Origin: Oligoflexia bacterium
GTDB lineage: Bacteria > Bdellovibrionota > Bdellovibrionia > JABDDW01
Assembly: GCA_016715815.1 (NCBI GenBank)
Contig: JADJXN010000004.1
Location: 62,001-126,000, forward strand
Length of the DNA stretch: 64,000 bases
Reading direction: 5' to 3'
The stretch's first letter is position 1, and every line of letters begins with the position of its first letter. A program made the translations under genes and the position numbers. The notes below the pieces were generated by a model. That model searched no databases, was not told where the DNA came from, and worked only from the letters and a program-made list of their open reading frames with translations. This document shows positions 8,634 through 17,002 of the stretch, in pieces.

Positions 8634-9252
8634 GGGTTTCAATCTCTTCTTGGATTTCGGGCTGAGTTGAAACTAATAATATTTCCCCTTGCTCATTATA
8701 AATATGCCAGGTGCGCACAAACTCAAACTCACTCACTTTTTGTAAAACATCACGGCTGCCAGCACAGCTTTCTTTTGCAGAACTTGTGTAGCCGGTTTTT
8801 ACATTATAAGCTACATTGGCACAAAACCCTCCGAGTACGTGACATGCTTCAGAGGTTTTTACTTCCTTTACACTAGAAGGCCGTCTAATGGCTTCTCTAA
8901 CAATGTGTGTTTGTTGTGAAGTATGATCTTTGTGAACGGAATAATCTGCTGTTAAAAAATTAATGCGCGCTCCAGGGATGGAAAAATAAATTTTATCATT
9001 ATTTTTTGTTCTAATTAAAACATCTCTATCATAAGACCATGTGCGCTTAAATGTGCTCAGGCCCTCATTAAAATTCACAAGGGGTGATTGATTTATAATT
9101 TCAACATAGTCCCCTTGTTTTAAATAAACTTTTTCATTTTTAGTGTTTGTTAAATATAAGTTGCCATTTTGTATGCTGACCAAAGCTTTGAAACTTATGA
9201 AATCATCTTTGTGAGCAAGGGCTGAAAATACAAAAAATAAAATGCTTAACAT
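8599..9252 (-). CDS. Exported Cys-containing protein of unknown function
   Basis: A 217-residue protein with a short signal peptide (MLSILFFVFSALA). The mature part begins with what looks like a beta-rich region (residues 20-100) and has five cysteines in the C-terminal half (EACHVLGGFCAN, ESCAG, SRCVRVY), suggesting disulfides in the periplasm. It follows the next upstream exported gene by 18 bases on the same strand and probably shares its transcript. No family recognised. Confidence 0.6.
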   Translation of the reverse strand: MLSILFFVFSALAHKDDFISFKALVSIQNGNLYLTNTKNEKVYLKQGDYVEIINQSPLVNFNEGLSTFKRTWSYDRDVLIRTKNNDKIYFSIPGARINFLTADYSVHKDHTSQQTHIVREAIRRPSSVKEVKTSEACHVLGGFCANVAYNVKTGYTSSAKESCAGSRDVLQKVSEFEFVRTWHIYNEQGEILLVSTQPEIQEEIETLKVLSRCVRVY

Positions 9253-9270
9253 GAAGCAAAAATCCTTCTT

Positions 9271-9804
9271 TTACTTTATACAAACTGTGTAGGAATGATC
9301 GTTCTCAAATTTATTAAAAAAATACATCTGAGATGTTTTGGCAATGAGAGCCCCAGTATTAGGGTCTTTTCTAAATACATGTTGCAAAATAGTATTGTCT
9401 TGCCAACCACGGCCAGCAATTAAGACGGCCGCATTATTTTGTACACTAAAAATTGAGGTGCGAACATATCGCTCTTTGTAGCTTTCGTTATCGTAGTACT
9501 TTGTTAAATGGGCTTGCTGAACAACGGGAAGTTGTAATTTATTTTTAAAAATATTTTGAGACTCTGGTGCGTAGCTTAGTAGGTCAATAGTTGCCTCTGT
9601 AAGATGACGGGGTGAGGACTTAAAGCTCATTTTACAAGATTTAAAATTTGAGCGTTTAAAGTCATCAGGGCTAAAAGTTGATTTAGCTGTGAGGCTTTCT
9701 AAGCGATAAAATTCCTTTTCCATTTGCTCGTAATAGTTAGTTTTATCTGCTCCAAATGAGCTAAAGCTAAATAGACATAGGCCAACAAAAACAAACTTAA
9801 ACAT
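9271..9804 (-). CDS. Exported protein of unknown function
   Basis: A 177-residue protein with a signal peptide (MFKFVFVGLCLFSFSSFGA) and a good ribosome binding site (AAAGGAG). The mature part has a Cys near residue 57 and one at the third-last position (YTVCIK), which may pair. It is the first gene of a two-gene unit with the exported protein downstream. No family recognised. Confidence 0.6.
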   Translation of the reverse strand: MFKFVFVGLCLFSFSSFGADKTNYYEQMEKEFYRLESLTAKSTFSPDDFKRSNFKSCKMSFKSSPRHLTEATIDLLSYAPESQNIFKNKLQLPVVQQAHLTKYYDNESYKERYVRTSIFSVQNNAAVLIAGRGWQDNTILQHVFRKDPNTGALIAKTSQMYFFNKFENDHSYTVCIK

Positions 9805-9955
9805 ATAAGTACCACTCCTTTTACGTTCAACTATAAATTAGTACTTAAGGCTTCCCATGAGCATATATAGTGCCAAGGTTTAAACGCAAATTAAGTGGTG
9901 GGAAAGGTAGCTATAGGCTTAAAATGAGCTAATTTTTTGTAAAATCTAAATAGAG

Positions 9956-10363
9956 CTATTTTTTGTCAATGCTGATTGCAAATTTTTTAACGCCCACACC
10001 TTTTATAATATCAATGACACCAATGACTGTCCCGTGTGGGGTTTCTTTATCTGCACTAATCATGGCTTGCACTTCAGGCTTTGAAGCTATTAGGTTTGTA
10101 GCAAGTTCTTTTAGTTCAATTTCTAAAACGCGCTTACCGTTTGCATAAATTTCCCCGGCTTTAGAGATAGTGATTGAAAGCTCGCCAGGGGTACTTTGGT
10201 CACCACTTGCGGCTTTTGGAAGGTTAACATTAATAGAAGGCTTCATAATCATGGGGGTTGTCACCATGAAAATGATTAACAAAACAAGGCAGATGTCTAC
10301 AAGGGGGGTGACGTTTATTCCGGTAATGGGTTCATCATCATTATTTTGAGATTGCGCTGCCAC
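9956..10363 (-). CDS. ExbD/TolR-family proton-channel subunit
   Basis: A 135-residue biopolymer-transport protein: short cytoplasmic N-terminus, one membrane helix (about residues 24-43) beginning NVTPLVDICLVLL with the conserved proton-carrying Asp, and a periplasmic domain ending in the family-like HGTVIGVIDIIKGVGVKKFAI. With the ExbB/TolQ-like protein it would convert proton motive force into work on an outer-membrane partner. The start is GTG at 10361-10363, preceded by AAGGAG. Whether it belongs to Tol, TonB or adventurous-gliding-type motors cannot be told from sequence alone. Confidence 0.9.
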   Translation of the reverse strand: MAAQSQNNDDEPITGINVTPLVDICLVLLIIFMVTTPMIMKPSINVNLPKAASGDQSTPGELSITISKAGEIYANGKRVLEIELKELATNLIASKPEVQAMISADKETPHGTVIGVIDIIKGVGVKKFAISIDKK

Positions 10364-10377
10364 TTTTGGAGTTCTCC

Positions 10378-11001
10378 TTATTTTCCGCTTTTAACGTAAG
10401 CTAAACAGAGCTGCTTTATACTTTCAGCAGAACCCATGATGAGTTTTACTTGTTTAATAAAATAGTTGTATGAAGCAACAGCCGGGATAGCTACAAATAA
10501 TCCTACCGCTGTGGCCACTAAGGCTTCAGAAATACCAGCCATAACAACGCTTGGGTTTCCTTGGCTGTTAGCTAAGTCTGCAAAAGCTTTAACTACTCCC
10601 AATACAGTTCCCAGTAGCCCAATAAAGGGGGCATTGTTTCCAAGGGTATTTAAAAAACCAAGATTTTTTTCTAAGCTTGGGCGCTCCATCATTAAAAAAC
10701 CACTCATCACTTCTTCAAGGCCTTCAGTGCCTTTTGTTGTTTTATGTCTTAAGGCAATATTGAGCATTTTACTTTCAATGGCATCATGGTTTTTACTTAA
10801 ATCATCAAGAACTTTTAAGTCATTAGCTCGCAATGCTTCTTTTGCCCTTTCGCTAACTTTTTTACTTAAACCCAAAAGGGCTTTTAGAAAAAACCAACGC
10901 TCAATCATAACGGCCACTGAGCAAACAGAAAGAAAAATCATAAAATACAAAATGGCATCTGCTCCACCCTGTGTTACAGCAAGAATTTTTTGTGTTAGCA
11001 T
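10378..11001 (-). CDS. MotA/TolQ/ExbB-family proton-channel protein
   Basis: A 207-residue protein with three membrane helices (about residues 12-35, 120-145 and 160-185). The conserved core NAPFIGLLGTVLGVV and the Thr-containing ALVATAVGLFVAIP are present. It precedes the ExbD/TolR-like gene by 14 bases, the usual motor-stator pair order. GGAGGAG lies about 11 bases before the ATG. No TonB, TolA or TolB gene follows in this window, so its energised partner is unknown. Confidence 0.9.
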   Translation of the reverse strand: MLTQKILAVTQGGADAILYFMIFLSVCSVAVMIERWFFLKALLGLSKKVSERAKEALRANDLKVLDDLSKNHDAIESKMLNIALRHKTTKGTEGLEEVMSGFLMMERPSLEKNLGFLNTLGNNAPFIGLLGTVLGVVKAFADLANSQGNPSVVMAGISEALVATAVGLFVAIPAVASYNYFIKQVKLIMGSAESIKQLCLAYVKSGK

Positions 11002-11098
11002 TTTAAAGTTATCTCCTCCAAAAAAGTCTAACAGAGAGCTCTTTTGTGTTGAAAGAAAAAATGATGACGCGCTTAGACTTATGTTATGCTTTAGCCTT

Positions 11099-12787
11099 AT
11101 GAGGTGGATTCTTTTTGTTTTTCTTATCTTAGGTTGTAGTGTTGTTTCACAAAATGCCGGGTTTCCGGGCTACTTGGTTCTTTCATTTTCGGGCCTAAGT
11201 GCTGACGAGTTTGATGAAGCCATTACTTTAGAGCAAATTCCACACATAGAAGCACTCATTAAAGAAAGCATTAAGTTTACACATGCCTACACAACTTCAA
11301 CTATGGAAAGTGCTGCTATGGCCTCAATACTCACGGGGCTTTACCCTTGGGAGCATGGAATTCGTAACAATGGGGCAAGCGTTTATAATTCAAACGTAAA
11401 AACTTTGCCTGAGTCTTTGCGTAAAAAAGGTTATTCCAGCTTTTTTATTTCTGGTGGGGCGCCTTTTTTAAGAAAATCTGCAGTTAGTTTTGGTTTTGAT
11501 GAGTTTGATGACCGTTTTAAAAAATCAAATTATTACCTTTCATCAGATGAAGTGAGTAGTAAAGCGGTGGTGGCTTTAAAAGAGCGACCAGTAGCGCGCC
11601 CCTCCATTGGAGTGGTGTATTTTTCTGATTTTTTATATTTTGAAATGCAAAATAAAGAAAAAAAACTTCAACAATTTGATGCTGCTGTTTATAAAATAAT
11701 TAAATATTTAAAATCTGTAAATCTTTGGGATTCAACAACTGTAATTTTAGTTGGCTTAAGGGGCTCACAAAGACTGCCTTATTTATATGATAGTGTCACA
11801 CGCATTCCTCTTTTTATTAAGCCTTCATCAAAGCCCCGTGATTTAATGCCTTCATGGAAAGTAGATGGCCATTTAACGCTGGCAGATTTAGGTAAAACTT
11901 TATTTACCGCCACGCGGGCAAAAGACGTAAATGAAAGTTTGTTTGCTGTGGCAGATTTTTCTCAAGCCTTAGAGGCCAAAGAAGTTAATTTTGAAAACAG
12001 AATGCTTTATGCCGAATCAACACCACTTGCATGGAAAAATATAGGCCCCCACTATTTTTTAATTAGAAGCGAGGAGTGGACTTATTTCCCAGTAGAGAAA
12101 AAACTTTTTAATACCTATACAGACAGGTTTCAGACCAACAACCTTTTTGGAAGAGAAAAATTGGCCCTTAAAAACTTAGAAAAAGGGTTTTTAAAGCTGC
12201 AGCCGTATAAAAACACTTCTCAAAGCAAGGAGGATTCTTTTTTGATTAGCTATAAACTTAATGTGGCTAAAGTATTGTTTGACCCTATAGTGCCACACAG
12301 TGAAAAGGTTTGGCTCATTAATCAGGGCTTGGGCTATTCTAAAATAGATAACCAAGTAAAATCTTGGTTTTTAGATTACATTCTTGAATCAAAAGACAAA
12401 AATTTAAGTGAACAAATTGATAAAATAGAAATTAACAATAATGTATGCAAGCAGCAGGCAGAATGGGTTAAAACAAAATCTTTAAAAGCTATGGAGAGAA
12501 AAATTTTAAAACAGTGCTCAGACCCAGAAACGCTGACATGGTTGCAATCTTATATTCATTTTAAAGAAGGAAAAAAAAGAGAAGCCCGGATTTTGTATGA
12601 TGTAGCACTTTTACTCACGCAGAGAAGAAGGGACATAGAGTTTTTATCTAAAACTAATTGGTTAAATGGCTTAACATGGGATTTCTCTTCCGAGCTTCCA
12701 GCAGGCGCCAGTAATTTCACAAAATTTTTAAAAGAGGTTGAAGGTACTGATTTTGTGGAGTTTACTAAGCAGCGGCCAAGTTTTTAA
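11099..12787 (+). CDS. Sulfatase-fold lipoprotein lacking the catalytic and metal motifs
   Basis: A 562-residue protein with a lipoprotein-type signal (MRWILFVFLILGC, Cys 13). Residues ~25-270 follow the sulfatase/alkaline-phosphatase superfamily layout: a leading strand (GYLVLSFSG), a helix with ILTGLYPWEHGIRNN (compare the usual C-x-P-S-R..LLTGRYPHRHG), TLPESLRKKGY, and TRIPLFIKPS. The catalytic Cys/Ser is replaced by Glu or lost, the first Asp pair is SG, and the usual DHG metal motif near residue 222 is LRG. The ~200-residue C-terminal part is helical and may be TPR-like. The frame continues open upstream opposite the TolQ-like gene, but that part is a shadow; the start is set at the lipoprotein signal. 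Confidence 0.7.
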   Translation: MRWILFVFLILGCSVVSQNAGFPGYLVLSFSGLSADEFDEAITLEQIPHIEALIKESIKFTHAYTTSTMESAAMASILTGLYPWEHGIRNNGASVYNSNVKTLPESLRKKGYSSFFISGGAPFLRKSAVSFGFDEFDDRFKKSNYYLSSDEVSSKAVVALKERPVARPSIGVVYFSDFLYFEMQNKEKKLQQFDAAVYKIIKYLKSVNLWDSTTVILVGLRGSQRLPYLYDSVTRIPLFIKPSSKPRDLMPSWKVDGHLTLADLGKTLFTATRAKDVNESLFAVADFSQALEAKEVNFENRMLYAESTPLAWKNIGPHYFLIRSEEWTYFPVEKKLFNTYTDRFQTNNLFGREKLALKNLEKGFLKLQPYKNTSQSKEDSFLISYKLNVAKVLFDPIVPHSEKVWLINQGLGYSKIDNQVKSWFLDYILESKDKNLSEQIDKIEINNNVCKQQAEWVKTKSLKAMERKILKQCSDPETLTWLQSYIHFKEGKKREARILYDVALLLTQRRRDIEFLSKTNWLNGLTWDFSSELPAGASNFTKFLKEVEGTDFVEFTKQRPSF

Positions 12788-13093
12788 AATGTTAAAAAAC
12801 CTGAGAACTGTTGATCAGCTTCCCTATTCTGTAGTAGGTCCAGAGGATTTATTTTTTGGCTTAATTAGGCGCAAATATTTTTATTTTTTACGTTGACACC
12901 TTTTTCGTCTCTATTAGAGGTCTTCGGTTGAGTGAACTTGGTTTGATTTGAAAAATCAAAATCTTTGTTTGCCTTAGCTTTCTTGGTGAGGGTTTTGCGC
13001 GCTTAATTTTGAATTTAAAATTAAGTAGCAGTTTCTTAAAAATGTGCTCTCAAAAACTCATGTTATAAAGGCTCATACTAAGAGGGTTAACTT
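12788..13093. other. Non-coding stretch with two palindromes
   Basis: No gene is seen. Two near-perfect palindromes stand upstream of the HNH gene: TTTGATTT/AAATCAAA (12942-12960, loop 3) and CTTAATTTT/AAAATTAAG (13002-13025). Neither is followed by a T-run, so they are not obvious terminators. They could be operators or the nuclease's recognition region; this is inference. Confidence 0.4.
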
Positions 13094-14053
13094 ATGAAAG
13101 ACCAAGATTTACTAAACCAAATTAAACTTGCAGTTCAAAATGAAAGAGAAGCAACAACTAAGGTTTTAAATTTATTAATGCTAATTGAAAAAAGAAAACT
13201 TTTTGCCTTACGTGGTTATTACAGCCTTTTTAGTTTTGTAGTTGGTTATTTAGGTTATTCTGAGCCAGCGGCTCATCGTCGCATAGCCGCTATGCGTGCT
13301 CTTAAAGAATTCCCAAAGCTTGAAGCAAAAATAACTTCAGGAAGTTTAAGTTTAACAAACTTAGCTCAGGTGCAAGTGGCCATTAGGCAAGAGACAAAAA
13401 CTACTGGAGTAAAAGTGGCATCAGCCTTAAAACTTGAGTTATTTGAGGCAGTTGAGAATAAATCCACAAGGGAGTGTGAAAAAATATTGCGCACTCAAAT
13501 GCCAGAGGCAGTATCAGTTGAGAAAAGAAGAGAGCTAACTTCGTCTTTAACAGAGCTCAAATTTGTTTTAGATGAGGCGACTATTAAAAACCTTGAAAAG
13601 CTAAAAGAGCTTTGGAGCCACAAAACCCCAGGGATGAGCGATGCTGAGCTTGTTAAAGCCATGGCAGAGTTTTGTTTAGCTAAAGTAGACCCTGAAAGCA
13701 AATTGCAGAAAGTCACGCCACCAAAAACTCCGGCGCCGGAAGTAACTTCAATATCTCGCCACATTCCAGCTCAAACTCGCCAATTTATTTGGCGCAGAGA
13801 TCAAGGCGCTTGCCAATACCAAGACCCCATTACAAAAAAGCTTTGTCTTTCAAAAAGATATATTGAAATAGACCACATTCACCCTTGGGCCCTGGGCGGA
13901 AGCCATGCCCCCACAAACCTAAGGCTTTTATGTAATACGCATAATGTGCTCATGGCAGAAAAGGTTTTTGGGAAAGGCAAAGCATTTGTGGCTCCTAAGG
14001 AGAGTGGTCAGTTTCCGCTGACCAAGATTCCCGTGCTGTTTAATAGGACTTGA
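13094..14053 (+). CDS. HNH endonuclease domain protein
   Basis: A 319-residue protein. The first ~200 residues are helical and charged, with a region (GYSEPAAHRRIAAMRA, residues 52-67) reminiscent of the helical part found N-terminal to HNH domains in orphan bacterial nucleases. The C-terminal domain (about 220-300) holds RHIPAQTRQFIWRRD, one Cys pair region, the HNH core IEIDHIHPWALGG and the terminal NLRLLCNTHN. AGAGGG precedes the ATG. No methyltransferase or intron is next to it, so it is an orphan nuclease rather than a restriction system. Confidence 0.85.
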   Translation: MKDQDLLNQIKLAVQNEREATTKVLNLLMLIEKRKLFALRGYYSLFSFVVGYLGYSEPAAHRRIAAMRALKEFPKLEAKITSGSLSLTNLAQVQVAIRQETKTTGVKVASALKLELFEAVENKSTRECEKILRTQMPEAVSVEKRRELTSSLTELKFVLDEATIKNLEKLKELWSHKTPGMSDAELVKAMAEFCLAKVDPESKLQKVTPPKTPAPEVTSISRHIPAQTRQFIWRRDQGACQYQDPITKKLCLSKRYIEIDHIHPWALGGSHAPTNLRLLCNTHNVLMAEKVFGKGKAFVAPKESGQFPLTKIPVLFNRT

Positions 14054-14117
14054 AGCCAAAAGCATTTGGTTTTGTTCAAACTTGCCAGTTTAAATTTTCA
14101 GCTGCATTGTAATATAT

Positions 14118-14474
14118 ATGAAGAGACTTTTCTTATTATTATCTCTATTGGTATTCTCCTTTGAAGCAATCGCCTCATCCAGTTATAAATGTGACTTCGT
14201 TGGCACGATAGAGAAAATCGAAACGGATTCCCAAAATTCCTTTCAGGTAAAGCTTCAATTTTCAAGACGCTCTCTAAAAACCTGGATGTTGGGAGGACGT
14301 GTCTGCAAAGACGCTGTTGGAAAAACATTGTCGACTATAATTCCTTCGGATGATGAAATCGTAAAAGAATTAAGCTTCGGAAATTCAAATGAAATAACAG
14401 CTTTTATGATTTGTCCTGATGAGGTGCCAGGTTGTTTTTGGGATTGGCACTCTTATAAATTGAGTGAACAATAA
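14118..14474 (+). CDS. Small exported Cys-containing protein of unknown function
   Basis: A 118-residue protein with a signal peptide (MKRLFLLLSLLVFSFEAIA) and four cysteines in the mature part (YKCDF, RVCKDA, MICPDEVPGCFWD), suggesting a disulfide-bonded periplasmic protein. No clear ribosome binding site is seen. A terminator hairpin begins 19 bases after the stop, which supports this being a real monocistronic gene. No family recognised. Confidence 0.6.
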   Translation: MKRLFLLLSLLVFSFEAIASSSYKCDFVGTIEKIETDSQNSFQVKLQFSRRSLKTWMLGGRVCKDAVGKTLSTIIPSDDEIVKELSFGNSNEITAFMICPDEVPGCFWDWHSYKLSEQ

Positions 14475-14779
14475 CAGTTCAATCTAATCCGAAGCTCATG
14501 CAACTCTGCGTGAGCTTTTTAGCTTTTACTAGGTTCAACGTCTGACTAGAACCCTCTGAAAACCCGAGCAGCCTGATTTAAACCCACGTTTTTTATCCGT
14601 CTTGAACTAATACTGAGCTTTCTGCAGCAAAGCCAAAACCCCAATTTTATTGAATTCAATGCTTAAAGGAGCTTTTTAAGGCTCCTAAAGATTGGTTTTA
14701 AATCACTTCAATATGCATGACATATTAGTAATTACGAGAAATTTATAAACATCACTTTGTATATAATATCTAATAAACT
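14475..14779. other. Non-coding stretch between two opposed genes
   Basis: Contains the terminator at 14493-14520 and a second perfect hairpin AGGAGC/GCTCCT (14667-14672 and 14681-14686, loop 8) with only weak T-runs on either side. The rest is AT-rich with no open frame that I can support. Confidence 0.4.
14493..14520 (+). terminator. Rho-independent terminator
   Basis: Stem AGCTCATGC (14493-14501) with GCGTGAGCT (14508-14516), nine pairs including one G-U, followed by a T-run overlapping the stem end (to 14520). It lies just after the exported protein gene ending at 14474. Confidence 0.65.
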
Positions 14780-15295
14780 TTAATTTAACTCTTGCGGTAG
14801 CAACAAATCTTCCAAGAAAAATGCAGAAAGCTCGGACCTTCCAGCAAGGCCAGACTTCGCATAGATCGACATGGATTGAACCCGCGCAGTTTTTTCAGTG
14901 GTCTGTCTAATTTCTGCAATCTCTTTCAGGCTCAATCCTTTTAATAGTAAAAAGGCCACTTCCTTTTCGGCCACAGATAAATTCCATTTACTTAGCTGCT
15001 GATCAATCGCCTTTGACAAGCCATCAACATACTTTCTTGATTCTGTTCTCCATGCATCGGCCTCTTTTTTAAATTCTGAAAACTCGTGAATCTCTTTTTG
15101 AAGGCGATGTTTAAGCTGGAAAGATCCTTTTAGAACATAGAAAATTCCAAAAATTGCCACGATCCCCAGTGTGCCCTCAAGCACAACATGCCAAGTGACG
15201 ACTCCCTCGCGGAAATCCGTAAAAAGATCAACACCCACAAAGATCGTCACAAGAGCAAGTACGGCAATGATTACAAAGCGTTCTTTATTAATCAT
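14780..15295 (-). CDS. Membrane-anchored LuxR-type HTH protein
   Basis: A 171-residue protein: two hydrophobic segments at the N-terminus (about residues 5-24 and 34-58), a helical linker probably forming a coiled coil (65-105), and a C-terminal LuxR/GerE helix-turn-helix (about 110-160; LSVAEKEVAFLLLKGLSLKE, followed by the recognition-helix region TEKTARVQ). There is no receiver or autoinducer domain, so the signal may be sensed in the membrane. The start ATG at 15295 overlaps the cytochrome gene stop as ATGATTAA; an ATG six bases upstream is equally possible. It is probably translated together with the cytochrome b561 gene. Confidence 0.75.
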   Translation of the reverse strand: MINKERFVIIAVLALVTIFVGVDLFTDFREGVVTWHVVLEGTLGIVAIFGIFYVLKGSFQLKHRLQKEIHEFSEFKKEADAWRTESRKYVDGLSKAIDQQLSKWNLSVAEKEVAFLLLKGLSLKEIAEIRQTTEKTARVQSMSIYAKSGLAGRSELSAFFLEDLLLPQELN

Positions 15296-15995
15296 CGTCA
15301 TTTTCAACTTCAACTTCGTCTTCACCAAGTTGTAAGTTTGCTCCCATAAATTTTAAATTTCCAGAGTTGGTGTCAAAATTATTGTAAAGATGAATTCCAA
15401 AGGCCACTGTTAGACCTAGAAATAAAATTCCGATAGCAGATCTAGAAGATAAAATTGTGTTTTCAATTGGAACGTCAGCTTTTTTCCCGTCAAGCATACT
15501 TAATCCGATGGCTTCGCGGTGACGTATTGTGTGCAAAATCACACCCGCAACGTGCATAACTACAACCACGATAAAAGTGTTTGCTAAAATCTCGTGAATA
15601 TCTTCGAAAGTTTCTTTGCCCCCTGTGGACATTAAGTACCCTGTAGTGCCAAGACTTAAAGCAAGTAACATCATCACAATGGCGGCCCAGCTTGAAGCCG
15701 GATTGTGACCAGCCCAACGGGTCTTGTCTCCGGACAATATTCCTTTCATATATTTAATCAGATCAGTTGGCCTCAGTGCGAAGCCTGTGAACCTTGCGTG
15801 CTTGGTGCCGACCATTCCCCAAATGATACGAAGAATAACCGTAAATCCCAGCATCAGGCCAGCTAAGCTATGATAAGAAAATAATAGTGACTCATCATCT
15901 ACGGTTTTTGCGATGATGAACGCTGTCAGAAAAAATCCCGCAAAGATCCAATGAAAAAGCCTTGTGGGCAAATCGTATACAAGTTGTTGTCTCAT
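15288..15995 (-). CDS. Cytochrome b561-family membrane protein
   Basis: A 235-residue di-haem cytochrome b of the bacterial b561 / Ni-Fe-hydrogenase b-type family. Membrane helices at about residues 12-32, 40-60, 98-120, 135-158 and 185-205. Candidate haem ligands: His in TRLFHWIF, FSYHSLAG, MHVAGVILH and TIRHREA. The C-terminus ends in an acidic tail (DEVEVENDDD). AGGAGGG precedes the ATG. It is divergent from the PepSY and His-rich exported proteins and overlaps the LuxR-type gene, a setting that suggests a regulated periplasmic electron-transfer unit. The partner reductase is unknown. Confidence 0.88.
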   Translation of the reverse strand: MRQQLVYDLPTRLFHWIFAGFFLTAFIIAKTVDDESLLFSYHSLAGLMLGFTVILRIIWGMVGTKHARFTGFALRPTDLIKYMKGILSGDKTRWAGHNPASSWAAIVMMLLALSLGTTGYLMSTGGKETFEDIHEILANTFIVVVVMHVAGVILHTIRHREAIGLSMLDGKKADVPIENTILSSRSAIGILFLGLTVAFGIHLYNNFDTNSGNLKFMGANLQLGEDEVEVENDDD

Positions 15996-16168
15996 AAGCC
16001 CTCCTTTTACTTTTATTATGGAGATTATAATGATTTAGTCCATGGGCCAAATGACTTAAAGGCAGCAAAATTGCTTGTTAGTACTTATGCCCAATTTACA
16101 GAAATGACATTGTGGCGATACTGTCTGGAGGCAATGGGAATTAACCCGTCGCAATAAAAGGAGACAAT

Positions 16169-16426
16169 ATGAAACATATCATACTTACAGCATTCATTCT
16201 GATGGCAGGATTATCAGCACAGGCGAAAAAAAGTTGTACTGATCAGCCAAAAGACAAATGGATGACAGAAGAAGCTTTCAAACAAAAAGCAGAGGCCGAT
16301 GGTTATAAAATCCGAAAATTTAAAACCCCTGGCAGCTGTTACGAGATTTATGGCACTGACAAAAATGGCAAAGATGTAGAAATATATTTTAATCCCGTTG
16401 ATGGCAGTATCGTTAAATCTAAATAA
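16169..16426 (+). CDS. Small exported PepSY-domain protein
   Basis: An 85-residue protein with a signal peptide (MKHIILTAFILMAGLSAQA) and a single PepSY-like domain: a helix with WMTEEAFKQKAEADGYKIRK followed by strands ending VEIYFNPVDGSIVKSK. Such small PepSY proteins often sit beside cytochrome b561 genes, as here. Two cysteines (Cys 22 and Cys 56) could form a disulfide. A strong AAAGGAG precedes the ATG. It is followed nine bases later by the His-rich protein gene. Confidence 0.82.
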   Translation: MKHIILTAFILMAGLSAQAKKSCTDQPKDKWMTEEAFKQKAEADGYKIRKFKTPGSCYEIYGTDKNGKDVEIYFNPVDGSIVKSK

Positions 16427-16435
16427 AGGACAATT

Positions 16436-16837
16436 ATGAGAAAAAGTATTGGAATATTAGTCATAGGCTCATTGCTGGGGCTAAATGCCCCAGCTCAAAA
16501 TGATCATCATCATAATAATCACAATGTAGTAGAAACTACTAAAGCAAATCCAGCGCAGCGCTTTACTGTCGATCAAGACTTAAGAACTCGCATGGATCAA
16601 ATAATGAATAATATTGCGACGGCGAGCACTCTTTTGGCAGGACAAAAAATCGAACAAAATGTTCAAGATATATTTAAGAATTGTAAACTAGAGCCAGCTG
16701 CGGATAAGGCAATTCATTCTGTTTTGGCAGAAATATTAGCAGGCGCAAACTTACTTAAAAAGGGTGACCAGAAAAAAGGCACCGAAAAGATTCAGGCGGC
16801 TTTATTAAAATACAAAGAACTTTTTGATCATAAATAG
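16436..16837 (+). CDS. Exported His-rich helical protein of unknown function
   Basis: A 133-residue protein with a signal peptide (MRKSIGILVIGSLLGLNAPA) followed directly by a His-rich stretch (NDHHHNNHN), a likely metal-binding site. The remainder is helical and could form a four-helix bundle (RTRMDQIMNNIATAS, AADKAIHSVLAEILAGANLL), somewhat like small periplasmic haem or metal proteins. AAAGGA precedes the ATG. Its neighbours (PepSY protein, cytochrome b561) favour a role in periplasmic metal or redox chemistry; this is inference. Confidence 0.7.
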   Translation: MRKSIGILVIGSLLGLNAPAQNDHHHNNHNVVETTKANPAQRFTVDQDLRTRMDQIMNNIATASTLLAGQKIEQNVQDIFKNCKLEPAADKAIHSVLAEILAGANLLKKGDQKKGTEKIQAALLKYKELFDHK

Positions 16838-17002
16838 CTGATGCGGCATATGGCAAAGATTTCTTTGCCACTATACCGATAGAAATGAGAATGTCCTCGG
16901 GCTTTAGGTAAAGATGTATGACCACTCAAAACCCCTAGATTCCTGGCCGCGCCTTACTCATAAAGCCGCGGGTTTAACGTGCGCTTTAAGTGCAATCAAC
17001 GC

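Noticed and set aside
10466..11098. A long open frame extending the sulfatase-fold lipoprotein about 210 residues upstream on the + strand
   Set aside because: It runs antisense to the MotA/TolQ-like gene and its translation (many Ser/Lys/Pro, no family blocks) looks like a shadow; the lipoprotein signal at 11099 gives a natural start.
12893..12917. TTGACA followed by TATTAG as a promoter for the HNH gene
   Set aside because: The spacer is only about 13 bases, too short for a sigma-70 promoter.
15951..16157. 68-codon plus-strand frame between the cytochrome gene and the PepSY gene
   Set aside because: Starts inside the cytochrome gene on the opposite strand and has no ribosome binding site or family; probably non-coding promoter region.
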